In this document: positions 24,158-31,747 of the stretch, in pieces
How the letters are laid out: each line of letters opens with the position of its first letter
Numbering within the stretch: the first letter of the stretch is position 1
Program-made: the position numbers and the translations under genes
The notes under the pieces: model-generated
The model's input: the letters and a program-made list of their open reading frames with translations, nothing else
Told to the model about the DNA's origin: nothing
Database searches by the model: none
Source: a virus
Virus record (IMG/VR): IMGVR_UViG_3300020810_000291
Location: 1-39,453 of that record
DNA length: 39,453 bases
Direction: 5' to 3' (one strand)

Positions 24158-24971
24158 CCATAATATCCTTGGAGTTACTCTTACCAACATTTTTACGGTC
24201 GCCCTTCATATGATCAATCCATTTACCTAGTACAGTATTAATTAACGGATGTCCGCCGCCTCCTGTTTTAGCTTCCTTAAGATACATTTCTGCACTATAG
24301 TCTAACACATTTGGATGTATTTGTTTTATCTGATTTACAATTTGTCCAAAAACATAACTGTCGTGCCATTCTTCCATTTTAAATATTCCATGCTCTGCAT
24401 CTTCGTATACACGTTCAAATTCGTCTAAGAAACTTTTGCATACAGAGTCATTAAGATTTAGTCCATAAAATCCGCACTCAGGCCATGTTTGAGATCCTTT
24501 ACCTCTGCCTACGTATGTTATCCAACTAGTATCAGGTAACAGTTTTATAAACTGTTCATAAGTCCAATCCGAATGCACATAAGTATCTGCATCCATCCAT
24601 ACACACCAATCATTGCTTCTTTCACACGCATCGTAAACAGCATAGGTTTTGTTTGCAAAGCGCACAGCATCCCACTTAAACTTCTTATTCCAATCTCTTG
24701 GACGTCGAGCTTTTATATCATCAGGTGGGATGCCGTTTGCTTTAGGAACGTTTCCCCAGCGTTCCTTAAATGCAGTTAGTTTAGGTAAAACTTGTTTTGC
24801 ATCTAATATTATTATTTGATCAGTATCGTTAACTACAGGACTACAATCTTCTGCATATACTAACAATTTAATTCTTTTATCAACATTTTCAGCAAATGAA
24901 TCTAAAAATCTTTGCCCGTATAAATCTAAGCCTGGTTTGTGAAATGTAGTAACCACAGTTATTTCTTGCAT
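24129..24971 (-). CDS. GT-A type glycosyltransferase
   Basis: A 280-residue member of the four-protein GT-A family. ITVVTTFHKPGLDLYGQRFLDSF (4-26) and FKWDAVRFANKTYAVYDA (98-115) precede WMDADT (DxD at 127-129), then ECGFYGLNL and DSYVFGQIVNQI. AAGGA lies upstream of its ATG on the minus strand. It stands alone on the minus strand between paralogs F and G. The C-terminus (KNVGKSNSKDIMVKRKE) is basic. Confidence 0.74.
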   Translation of the reverse strand: MQEITVVTTFHKPGLDLYGQRFLDSFAENVDKRIKLLVYAEDCSPVVNDTDQIIILDAKQVLPKLTAFKERWGNVPKANGIPPDDIKARRPRDWNKKFKWDAVRFANKTYAVYDACERSNDWCVWMDADTYVHSDWTYEQFIKLLPDTSWITYVGRGKGSQTWPECGFYGLNLNDSVCKSFLDEFERVYEDAEHGIFKMEEWHDSYVFGQIVNQIKQIHPNVLDYSAEMYLKEAKTGGGGHPLINTVLGKWIDHMKGDRKNVGKSNSKDIMVKRKEAYWK

Positions 24972-25010
24972 TACATAATCCTTATAAGTACGCTACAAGG
25001 ATATTTAACA

Positions 25011-25856
25011 ATGAAATTTAGTCTATGGAGACAATATGGCGCTTTAAATAGCAAGCCGATATTTGATGCGTTTGAGCGTAGTTTGTGCGATGCTAGACAC
25101 GATGTAGTGTATAATAGTAATGACGCCGATGTTGATGTAATATGGAGTGTACTCTGGAACGGTCGTATGGCCGGTAATGAAAGAGTATGGAAAAACGATA
25201 AACCGACAATTGTGTTAGAGGTTGGTGGCATTAAACGAGGTACAACATGGAAGGTAGGATTAAATGGCATCAATAAAGATGCATATTTTGGCGAGTCTGG
25301 AAACGATAATACCCGGGCTGATTTATTAGGTCTAAAACTAAATCCATGGCAAGACGAAAAAGAAGGCGACTATATACTTCTTTGCGGTCAACACGATAAA
25401 AGTCATCAATGGCAGAATATGCCTAGAATGAGTACTTGGTTTTTACAAACATACGAAGAAATTAGAAAACATACAGATCGACCTATCTTGTTTAGGCCGC
25501 ACCCTCGTTGTAGGCTACCAGAGATAGAACGTGGACTAAAAAATGTATATAGACGAGACCCAATTCATATCTCTGGTACATATGACGATTTTGATATGAG
25601 TTTCCATAATATATATGCAACAATTAGTTATTGTAGTAATCCGGGGCCACATAGTATATTAGCTGGTGTTCCTGCATTCGTGGGCTCTAGTAGTTTAGCA
25701 TATGATGTGAGTAACGACATAGACTTTCTTCATGACATAAACAATCCGTTAAAACCTGATCGAACACAATGGCTAAATGACTATGCTTGGACAGAATTTA
25801 CTAGAGAAGAAATAGAACAAGGTATTCCATTAAAACGATTGACAAGTCGGTTATAA
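25011..25856 (+). CDS. GT-B/capsule-synthesis-like paralog G
   Basis: A 281-residue member and the most divergent. I used ATG 25011 with ACAAGG 10 nt upstream; an earlier in-frame start at 24939 would overlap the divergent gene. The N-terminal domain begins FSLWRQYGALNSKPIFDAFE and carries a WSVLWNGRM segment. The core is EIRKHTDRPILFRPHPRC, then YATISYCSNPGPHSILAGVPAFV and the end YAWTEF-x(3)-EI-x(2)-GIPLKRL. It is the last gene of the island; a perfect sigma70 promoter for the next unit overlaps its final codons. Confidence 0.58.
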   Translation: MKFSLWRQYGALNSKPIFDAFERSLCDARHDVVYNSNDADVDVIWSVLWNGRMAGNERVWKNDKPTIVLEVGGIKRGTTWKVGLNGINKDAYFGESGNDNTRADLLGLKLNPWQDEKEGDYILLCGQHDKSHQWQNMPRMSTWFLQTYEEIRKHTDRPILFRPHPRCRLPEIERGLKNVYRRDPIHISGTYDDFDMSFHNIYATISYCSNPGPHSILAGVPAFVGSSSLAYDVSNDIDFLHDINNPLKPDRTQWLNDYAWTEFTREEIEQGIPLKRLTSRL

Positions 25857-25867
25857 TTTGTTATAAT
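25839..25867 (+). promoter_or_regulatory. Perfect-consensus sigma70 promoter (TTGACA-17-TATAAT)
   Basis: TTGACA (25839-25844), a 17-nt spacer and TATAAT (25862-25867) match the bacterial consensus at all 12 positions. The expected start (about 7 nt downstream) coincides with ATG 25873, and no Shine-Dalgarno exists. A second TATAAT at 25852-25857 lies in the spacer. It is an early-type promoter for the unknown gene and uvsW. Confidence 0.85.
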
Positions 25868-25872
25868 CAAGT

Positions 25873-27066
25873 ATGCAGTTAAAAAATATTGAACAGTGTC
25901 TTGAACTCCTTGCTAATCTTCAAAAAAGTAATCTTTCTTTATTAAAAGAAGATTATACAATAATGAGTAGTATTGCTAGACAAGTATTTCGAGAGAAAGC
26001 ATTAACTGACAGACAATTTAATCTAATGTCTAATAAATTGTTAGATTATAAAGAACAGTTTGAAATAAACGGCTATGAAAATTTTGACGAAGCAATACAT
26101 ACGCTACGACAACCTTTGAGAGAAATAGATCGTAGTAAATATATAAAAATTGTCGATGAACCAAATTCAAAAGAACGTTGGATTAAAGTAAGATTTCCGT
26201 TTAGTAAAAAATTAATTGCTAAATTACAAAGCGTTGTTTATAAAATATCAAGTCAAAAATATAGACATGCTGCAAAAAGCCACGAGCATTTCTTTTTGTT
26301 TGATGAAAAGAATGTCCGTCTATTATTAGATGTTTTTTCTCAAAACGACTTTACAATACAAAATGACTTAATTAAATTTTATAATAAAATTAATAAAGTT
26401 TTTAACAACCCACAAGATAATATTCCTTGCATATTTGATAACACTATAAAAAATGTTTCTGAAAATGTACTAGACATTATAAAAAAAGATGTACCAGATC
26501 TTAATGTTAAAAAAGTTTGTGATCGAAGATTTAGATATGGTATAACAAATATAAATTACTTGCCTACCAACGATAGTTTAGAAGAACATATTATTTCAAG
26601 AGAAAGTACTGACGTTGTAATTAAGCCTTCGGTATATAATCTTGATACTGTAGTATCGTCAATTTTATCTTTAGATAGATTTCCATTATTAATTGTAGTT
26701 AGTGCAGACAATCCATACCGTGATTTAGTTAGTTTACATTCTGCATTATCTAAAGTTATTGACAATTCAAAACAAAGTGTATTGTTTAGATTTGACAAAT
26801 TTGACATCGGTAACGAATATATAAAACATCACAGTTTAAATAATTGGGTTGACAGAAATACAAAAGTAGTGTATATTATAGATAACAAATTTCCTAAAAT
26901 TTTATTATCAAGTGATTGGAGACCAATTACATCGTTAATATTTAGATCTAACGTTGGTAGTCAGCGTAAACATATAATGAACTATATTGATCAAACATCA
27001 GATCTTATATTGTTCAGAGAAGAAACAATATCACCGTTTAGAAAGTATGCATATGGCAAGTTGTAA
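25873..27066 (+). CDS. Unknown 397-residue early protein before uvsW
   Basis: A 397-residue protein without a recognised family. The N-terminal third is helical and basic; residues about 100-160 contain WIKVRFPFSKKLIAKLQSVV and an HFFLFDEKNVRLLLDVF segment, a layout like the small domain preceding the helicase core in some SNF2-type proteins (HARP-like), but there is no Walker motif. The middle has LPLLIVVSADNPYRD and the end TKVVYIIDNKFPKILL-, DWRPITSLIF- and SDLILFREET-like strands, suggesting a Rossmann-type second half. It is the first gene behind a perfect sigma70 promoter and overlaps uvsW by 14 nt, so it is early and tied to recombination. A helicase partner or host-directed role would be a guess. 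Confidence 0.6.
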   Translation: MQLKNIEQCLELLANLQKSNLSLLKEDYTIMSSIARQVFREKALTDRQFNLMSNKLLDYKEQFEINGYENFDEAIHTLRQPLREIDRSKYIKIVDEPNSKERWIKVRFPFSKKLIAKLQSVVYKISSQKYRHAAKSHEHFFLFDEKNVRLLLDVFSQNDFTIQNDLIKFYNKINKVFNNPQDNIPCIFDNTIKNVSENVLDIIKKDVPDLNVKKVCDRRFRYGITNINYLPTNDSLEEHIISRESTDVVIKPSVYNLDTVVSSILSLDRFPLLIVVSADNPYRDLVSLHSALSKVIDNSKQSVLFRFDKFDIGNEYIKHHSLNNWVDRNTKVVYIIDNKFPKILLSSDWRPITSLIFRSNVGSQRKHIMNYIDQTSDLILFREETISPFRKYAYGKL

Positions 27067-28516
27067 ACTAATCATCGAAGATGAAGTAAACATTAAGATT
27101 GAAGGTCTTGATGTAGACGTGCGTCGAAAACTAGCAAATGCTCTTAAGTTCGAAGTGCCGTATGCAAAGCACATGCCGCAATATAAACTAGGACGTTGGG
27201 ATGGCAAAGTTGCTTTCTTTGGTATCGGTGGCACAGGTTATGTTAATCATCTCAACGTTGTACAAGAAGTACTTGCTAAGAACAAAGTGCAAATTGTCGA
27301 CATTGAAGATCGAAGACACCCTATACAATTAGACTTTAAACCAGTAACAGAAAACTACTGGAAGGATCAAGGCGTTGTATGGCCTGAGGGTCATCCAGCA
27401 GAAGGTGAAGATATTATTCTACGTGACTATCAAGTAGAAGCAATTAATAACTTTATTAATAATCCACAGAGCTTGCAACAGATTGCTACTGGCGCAGGTA
27501 AAACAATTACAACAGCAACGTTGTCACATATAAGCGAGCCGTATGGTAGAAGTCTTGTGATTGTTCCTAACAAGTCGTTAGTAGAACAAACAGAAGAGGA
27601 CTATATTAACTGCGGCTTGGACGTAGGTGTGTACTTCGGCGATAGAAAGAACCTAGGTAAGACTCACACTATATGCACTTGGCAATCCTTAAATATTTTG
27701 GACAAGAAGCATAAGGATGGCTCAGCAGTGTTATCACTTGCAGAGTTCCTAGAAGGTGTTAGCACTGTTATCGTCGATGAGGTACACCAAGCAAAGGCAG
27801 AGGTTCTCAAGAACCTGCTTACACGCAACCTACGGAATGCACCCATTCGTTGGGGACTTACCGGCACAGTGCCAAGAGAGAAGTTTGAGTTTGAAAGTAT
27901 TCATGCTTCGCTAGGCCCAGTCATTGGACAAATTAGTGCTAAAGAACTACAAGACAAAGGTGTGCTTGCAGCATGCCATGTTAATGTAGTGCAGTTAATA
28001 GACACAGTAGCACACGCAGGTTATCAAGAAGAATTAAAATATCTAACAACAAATACAGAACGATTAGAGTACATAGGCAAAATATTAAACACAGTAAAAA
28101 ATTCAGGCAACACACTAATATTAGTAGACAGAATTAGTGCAGGTGAAGCACTAGCAGAACTTATACCAGACAGTACGTTTGTAAGCGGTGCTGTTAAAAA
28201 CAAAGACAGGAAAGAAACATATGACACAATTCGTGAAGGAACTAACGAAGTTATTATCGCAACCTATGGAGTTGCTGCCGTGGGTCTTAACATTCCTCGT
28301 ATCTTTAACTTGGTTCTTTTGGAGCCTGGGAAGTCTTTCGTAAGAGTAATTCAGTCAATTGGTAGAGGTGTAAGAAAGGCAAAGGACAAAGACTTCGTGC
28401 AAATATGGGACTTGACATCGACATGCAAGTTTGCGAAGCGGCACCTTACACAGCGTAAAAAGTTTTACAAAGAGGCGCAGTACCCATTTACCATAGAAAA
28501 GGTAGATTGGAAATAA
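27053..28516 (+). CDS. uvsW: UvsW helicase
   Basis: A 487-residue superfamily 2 helicase that remodels recombination intermediates and R-loops in T4. I used ATG 27053 (MASCKLIIEDEV), which aligns with the UvsW N-terminal domain; the longer frame start at 26987 lies inside the previous gene. The N-terminal domain has YKLGRWDGKVAFF (44-56), a UvsW mark. Helicase motifs: DYQVEAI (Q/Ia), ATGAGKT (145-151), DEVH (242-245; DECH in T4), GLTGT (III), and IQSIGRGVRK (VI). The C-terminus ends in WDLTS and a lysine-rich part. Length is close to T4 UvsW (503). Confidence 0.95.
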   Translation: MASCKLIIEDEVNIKIEGLDVDVRRKLANALKFEVPYAKHMPQYKLGRWDGKVAFFGIGGTGYVNHLNVVQEVLAKNKVQIVDIEDRRHPIQLDFKPVTENYWKDQGVVWPEGHPAEGEDIILRDYQVEAINNFINNPQSLQQIATGAGKTITTATLSHISEPYGRSLVIVPNKSLVEQTEEDYINCGLDVGVYFGDRKNLGKTHTICTWQSLNILDKKHKDGSAVLSLAEFLEGVSTVIVDEVHQAKAEVLKNLLTRNLRNAPIRWGLTGTVPREKFEFESIHASLGPVIGQISAKELQDKGVLAACHVNVVQLIDTVAHAGYQEELKYLTTNTERLEYIGKILNTVKNSGNTLILVDRISAGEALAELIPDSTFVSGAVKNKDRKETYDTIREGTNEVIIATYGVAAVGLNIPRIFNLVLLEPGKSFVRVIQSIGRGVRKAKDKDFVQIWDLTSTCKFAKRHLTQRKKFYKEAQYPFTIEKVDWK

Positions 28517-28517
28517 A

Positions 28518-29024
28518 ATGAGAATATTAACTTTAGAAAATAAATGCTTTTTTCTAGATGACTTACCGGATAAGATTGAAGAAGATATACGATTTAGTGT
28601 ATTAGATAATTCAGATCCTAAAGAGCCAGATTTCTTTTTTATACCATTGGTATTTTTAGAATCTTTTAGTGCTCCGGCAATAGTGCTCAATATCGATGGT
28701 TATGAAATAACCATACCAGTTGATTGGAGCGTAGCAGTAGGCTGCTCTGAAAGTGGTAACGACATTGAAGTATTGCCGTTAACTAGTTTAAATGACAGGG
28801 GCTTCGAAGCATTTGTTTTTAATCCGTTATCGAGTTATAAGATGGCTTTTAAGAAATTAGAAATTGTTAATTTTTATACAGATGTAAAATGGTACTTTCC
28901 TAAAATGAAAAACGGACAATTATTAACTGTGCCACTTTCAGCAGGTGATAAACCAGATTGTGCATTTTTTGTAAAAGACATTTCAAAGCAATGTGAAATA
29001 ATAGAATACAGTAAGTTATTATAG
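28518..29024 (+). CDS. Conserved marine T4-like phage protein
   Basis: A 168-residue protein starting just after uvsW with GGAAATAAA ahead of the ATG. It has a distinctive all-beta look: EEDIRFSVLDNSDPKEPDFF, IPLVFLESF, PVDWSVAVGCSESG, VLPLTSLNDRGFEAFVFNPL, VKWYFPKMKNGQLLTVPL, then CAFFVKDI. I associate this pattern with a conserved protein of marine T4-like phages, without known function. Position between uvsW and small genes suggests expression in the recombination unit. It is not sigma factor gp55 or clamp gp45: no matching motif was found. Confidence 0.62.
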   Translation: MRILTLENKCFFLDDLPDKIEEDIRFSVLDNSDPKEPDFFFIPLVFLESFSAPAIVLNIDGYEITIPVDWSVAVGCSESGNDIEVLPLTSLNDRGFEAFVFNPLSSYKMAFKKLEIVNFYTDVKWYFPKMKNGQLLTVPLSAGDKPDCAFFVKDISKQCEIIEYSKLL

Positions 29025-29032
29025 GAGATATA

Positions 29033-29254
29033 ATGGAAGAATTATATAAAGAATGGATGCAGATAATTGACCAGCAACTATCAAAAAATACACCGTTGGA
29101 ATTAGCAGCAGTACTTGTAGCTCAGGGTATGGCGTTATACAAAACAGTGTTGCCTGAAGATGACTATGACGATATGATTAACCTCATCGCCAATAACAAA
29201 GATCAGATAAAGCCCTTCGATATAACTAATAGTAATGCCAAGAAAATGCATTAG
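29033..29254 (+). CDS. Small conserved helical protein
   Basis: A 73-residue acidic, helical protein (MEELYKEWMQIIDQQL, then LELAAVLVAQGMALYKTVLP, then DDYDDMINLIANN). Strong AGGAGA lies before the ATG. It follows the 168-residue gene by 8 nt and precedes the cupin by 9 nt, so it is part of the same message. No function is recognised. It might be a regulator or partner of a neighbour; nothing in the sequence decides this. Confidence 0.6.
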   Translation: MEELYKEWMQIIDQQLSKNTPLELAAVLVAQGMALYKTVLPEDDYDDMINLIANNKDQIKPFDITNSNAKKMH

Positions 29255-29263
29255 GAGATTAAT

Positions 29264-29632
29264 ATGAAAGCAGGAAAAATTTGGGGTAACACTGAACTAA
29301 TTCACGCAAACGGCGTATTAGAGTTTCATCGCATTGAATATAAAGCAGGATTTAAATGTTCAGAACATGAACACCAATTTAAGTGGAACGGCTTTTTTGT
29401 CGAGTCAGGAAAGATGCTTGTACGTGTTTGGCAAAACGGAGATAACACAGGATTAGTTGATGAAACTATTCTTGAAGCAGGTGACTTTACACAAGTTAAG
29501 CCAGGCAAGATTCACCAGTTTGAAGGTCTAGAAGACGGTGTAGCATTTGAACTATACTGGGCAGAATTCAATCATGATGACATTGTAAGACGCACAATAG
29601 GAACTCCAGTTAGTGCTGGCAAGAAAAAATAA
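29264..29632 (+). CDS. Cupin-domain protein
   Basis: A 122-residue single-domain cupin. SEHEHQFKWNGFFVESG (about 38-54) is cupin motif 1 with HxH and downstream G, and DFTQVKPGKIHQFEG (about 78-92) is motif 2 with PxxxH. Metal-binding histidines are kept. Such small cupins act as sugar isomerases or epimerases, or as binding domains. AGGAGA precedes the ATG. It leads the kdsA/kdsB unit, so a role in sugar conversion is plausible but not shown. Confidence 0.75.
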   Translation: MKAGKIWGNTELIHANGVLEFHRIEYKAGFKCSEHEHQFKWNGFFVESGKMLVRVWQNGDNTGLVDETILEAGDFTQVKPGKIHQFEGLEDGVAFELYWAEFNHDDIVRRTIGTPVSAGKKK

Positions 29633-29891
29633 ATTGATACCTGGCGAAGCTCTTATATACGAAAGAGCCGACGGAGTTGTTTATGCTAGATACAGAGATC
29701 CTCCGCACAGAGATATACCACGCTGGATTGTAGGCGGAGAACCCGGTGCAATATCTAAAGCACAAGGTACTATATTTGGATATGACGAATGGCGTGAAAT
29801 GCAAATTTGTGCAGATAAAAATCCTGCACTAAAAAAACAATTAGATAGATTAGTTATTATGTATTATACCATAAAGGATAGCACAGAATGA
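29613..29891 (+). CDS. Small conserved phage protein (non-ATG start)
   Basis: A 92-residue frame. There is no ATG at the front: GTG 29613 (AGGAA 9 nt upstream) or TTG 29634 (start of IPGEALIYERADGV) are the options. The segment IPGEALIYERADGVVYARY, then DIPRWIVGGEPG and LKKQLDRLVIMYYTIKD, resembles a small conserved protein I associate with marine T4-like phages. Function unknown. It overlaps the cupin by 20 nt with the GTG, and kdsA starts 4 nt before its end as ATGA. Confidence 0.6.
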   Translation: MLARKNKLIPGEALIYERADGVVYARYRDPPHRDIPRWIVGGEPGAISKAQGTIFGYDEWREMQICADKNPALKKQLDRLVIMYYTIKDSTE

Positions 29892-30661
29892 GAATTATTG
29901 CAGGACCGTGTCAACATGAATCGTTAGCGCAATCTGCTGCTATTGCAAAAGAATGTAAACGTGTATGTGATAAATTAGGTATTGAATATTACTTCAAAGC
30001 AAGTTATGACAAAGCAAACCGTACAAGTATAAATGGTATCCGTGGTATGGGTATGGAGGCAACACTTACAGACTTTCGTACTTTAAAAGAGCAATACAAT
30101 GTGAAAACACTTACCGATGTACACGATGTAATGCAAGTAAAAGCAATAACAAATCAATATAATGATGCAGTTGATGTTCTACAGATTCCTGCATTCTTAT
30201 GTAGACAGACTGATCTTATTACAGCAGCATGTGCAACAGACAAAGTAGTAAACATCAAAAAAGGACAATTCCTTGCACCGTGGGATGTACCTAGTATACT
30301 TACTAAAACTATAAGTGCTAGAGAAGTCTGGATAACAGAAAGAGGAACTAGTTTTGGATACAATACCCTTGTTGTTGATTATTCAGGTCTTGATTGGATG
30401 CTCCGCAATCTTGATGTGCCTATTGTGTATGATTGTACACACTCTGCCCAAAAACCCGGCGGGCAGGGTAGTAGCTCAGGCGGGAATCGTGATCTTGTTC
30501 CTGGGTTCGCTCGTAGCGGGGCTGCTCTCGGGATTTCAAATTTCTTCCTCGAAGTACACGAACTGCCTGATAACGCACCATCAGACGGTCCGAATATGCT
30601 TCGACTAGAAGACTTCGAGGAGGTGGTACGTGACATCGTCGGCTATTCTTATACCCGCTAG
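29888..30661 (+). CDS. kdsA: 3-deoxy-8-phosphooctulonate synthase (Kdo-8-P synthase)
   Basis: A 257-residue enzyme joining phosphoenolpyruvate and arabinose-5-phosphate to give Kdo-8-phosphate. AGPCQHES (5-12), FKASYDKANRTS (37-48), TDVHD (76-80) and PAFLCRQTDL (101-110) are family marks, as is DCTHSAQKPGG. The cysteine in GPCQ (C8) takes the place of the metal-binding cysteine of the Aquifex-type, metal-dependent class; the E. coli class has asparagine there. Length is about 20 short of the usual 270-285. It overlaps kdsB by 32 nt. It supplies the Kdo branch of the phage glycan or redirects host envelope precursors. Confidence 0.92.
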   Translation: MRIIAGPCQHESLAQSAAIAKECKRVCDKLGIEYYFKASYDKANRTSINGIRGMGMEATLTDFRTLKEQYNVKTLTDVHDVMQVKAITNQYNDAVDVLQIPAFLCRQTDLITAACATDKVVNIKKGQFLAPWDVPSILTKTISAREVWITERGTSFGYNTLVVDYSGLDWMLRNLDVPIVYDCTHSAQKPGGQGSSSGGNRDLVPGFARSGAALGISNFFLEVHELPDNAPSDGPNMLRLEDFEEVVRDIVGYSYTR

Positions 30662-31316
30662 ATACCATAGCACACGCTTTCCAGGTAAGCCTCTATGTAT
30701 GCTAGATGGCAAGACTATGATACAACGTGTAGTTGAAGCATGTAAGCAAACAGACTATGATGTGTATGTGCTTACTGATCACAAGTTAATTGCACAAGCA
30801 GCTCAAGCAGCCGGTGCAGAGTTTTTTATCGATAGCGAACCATACGAAAATGGCACCGAAAGATGTGCTGGTGCTATACGAAGTCGTAAGTTTAACGAGT
30901 ACGATCAGTTTGTTAACGTACAAGGCGATATGCCTGACGTAACACCAGAGTGTATTGATAAGTGCATGTGGCACTTAAAGAACTATCCAGTGACAACAGT
31001 GTTTACAGAAATGCCAGAAGCAATGCAAAACGATCCTAACTCAGTCAAGTTAGTAAGAGCAGGTGACCAAGCACTATGGTTTGGTAGAGGTATGACCGGT
31101 TACGGCGACTGGCACCTAGGTGTGTATGGATATAAGAAAAATCCTTTACAGATGTATCATCAATTAGACGTAACAAAAGAAGAACGTGTAGAAAAATTAG
31201 AACAACTACGCTGGCTAAAAAGTGGTTGGCAAATTGGTTGTTTGAGTGTATACTTTAAAGGTATAGAGATAAACTCACCTGAGGATGTAGACGCTTGGCA
31301 CAAAAATTACCAATAA
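30630..31316 (+). CDS. kdsB: CMP-Kdo synthetase (3-deoxy-manno-octulosonate cytidylyltransferase)
   Basis: A 228-residue cytidylyltransferase that activates Kdo with CTP. The signature ILIPARYHSTRFPGKPL (6-22) binds the nucleotide; NVQGD (96-100) carries the metal aspartate, followed by MP where EP is usual. ENGTERCA (73-80) is the Kdo-side loop. The start is GTG 30630, placed 6 nt behind a strong GAGGAGG; the frame overlaps kdsA by 32 nt. Length is near the usual 245-255. No kdsC phosphatase is visible in the window, so the host must remove the phosphate of Kdo-8-P. Confidence 0.9.
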   Translation: MTSSAILIPARYHSTRFPGKPLCMLDGKTMIQRVVEACKQTDYDVYVLTDHKLIAQAAQAAGAEFFIDSEPYENGTERCAGAIRSRKFNEYDQFVNVQGDMPDVTPECIDKCMWHLKNYPVTTVFTEMPEAMQNDPNSVKLVRAGDQALWFGRGMTGYGDWHLGVYGYKKNPLQMYHQLDVTKEERVEKLEQLRWLKSGWQIGCLSVYFKGIEINSPEDVDAWHKNYQ

Positions 31317-31747
31317 AAGATATACTTGCTGCGGTTGACATGGGCGCAAAGAATGTTTGGGATGACTTGTCAAACGAAGAACGTAAACAAGTATCGTTTT
31401 GGCTTCTTAACCGCTATATAAGCGTCATACAAGGGTCTCGAGAAAAACAAGAGCTCGCAGTGTTCAAAACAAATGAATACTATAACAAGAACTGGAATGT
31501 GCTTGGTATGAAGCATCCAAAGTTACAATGGCAGTTACTATGCCAAGCAGGTAACACAGGAAAGATAGAATATCATCCTTGGATAGGATTTAAGAAAAAA
31601 GGCACCACTACTAATAACGGAACAAAGTTATTAGAAAGAATTTACCCAAACATGAAACAAGATGAGATAGAATTACTTGCTAGTCAATATACAAAAAAAG
31701 AACTCAAACAGTTGGCTGAAGAGCATAGCATTGACATCAAGCTCTAA
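31295..31747 (+). CDS. Conserved marine T4-like phage protein (TTG start)
   Basis: A 150-residue protein. TTG 31295 follows GAGGA by 9 nt and keeps the conserved KLPIKDILAAVDMG segment; the first ATG at 31340 would remove it. Later parts: SNEERKQVSFWLLNRYISVIQG, HPKLQWQLLCQAG, KIEYHPWIGFKKK and a helical end IELLASQYTKKELKQLAEEH. I recognise the pattern from marine T4-like phages but no function. The frame overlaps kdsB by 22 nt. Confidence 0.6.
   Translation: MAQKLPIKDILAAVDMGAKNVWDDLSNEERKQVSFWLLNRYISVIQGSREKQELAVFKTNEYYNKNWNVLGMKHPKLQWQLLCQAGNTGKIEYHPWIGFKKKGTTTNNGTKLLERIYPNMKQDEIELLASQYTKKELKQLAEEHSIDIKL

Noticed and set aside
28355-28690. 111-residue minus-strand frame
   Set aside because: It overlaps uvsW and the next gene antisense; composition is that of a shadow frame.
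28518-29024. Identity as late sigma factor gp55 or sliding clamp gp45
   Set aside because: No sigma-type helices or clamp repeats are seen; beta-rich pattern and size do not fit.
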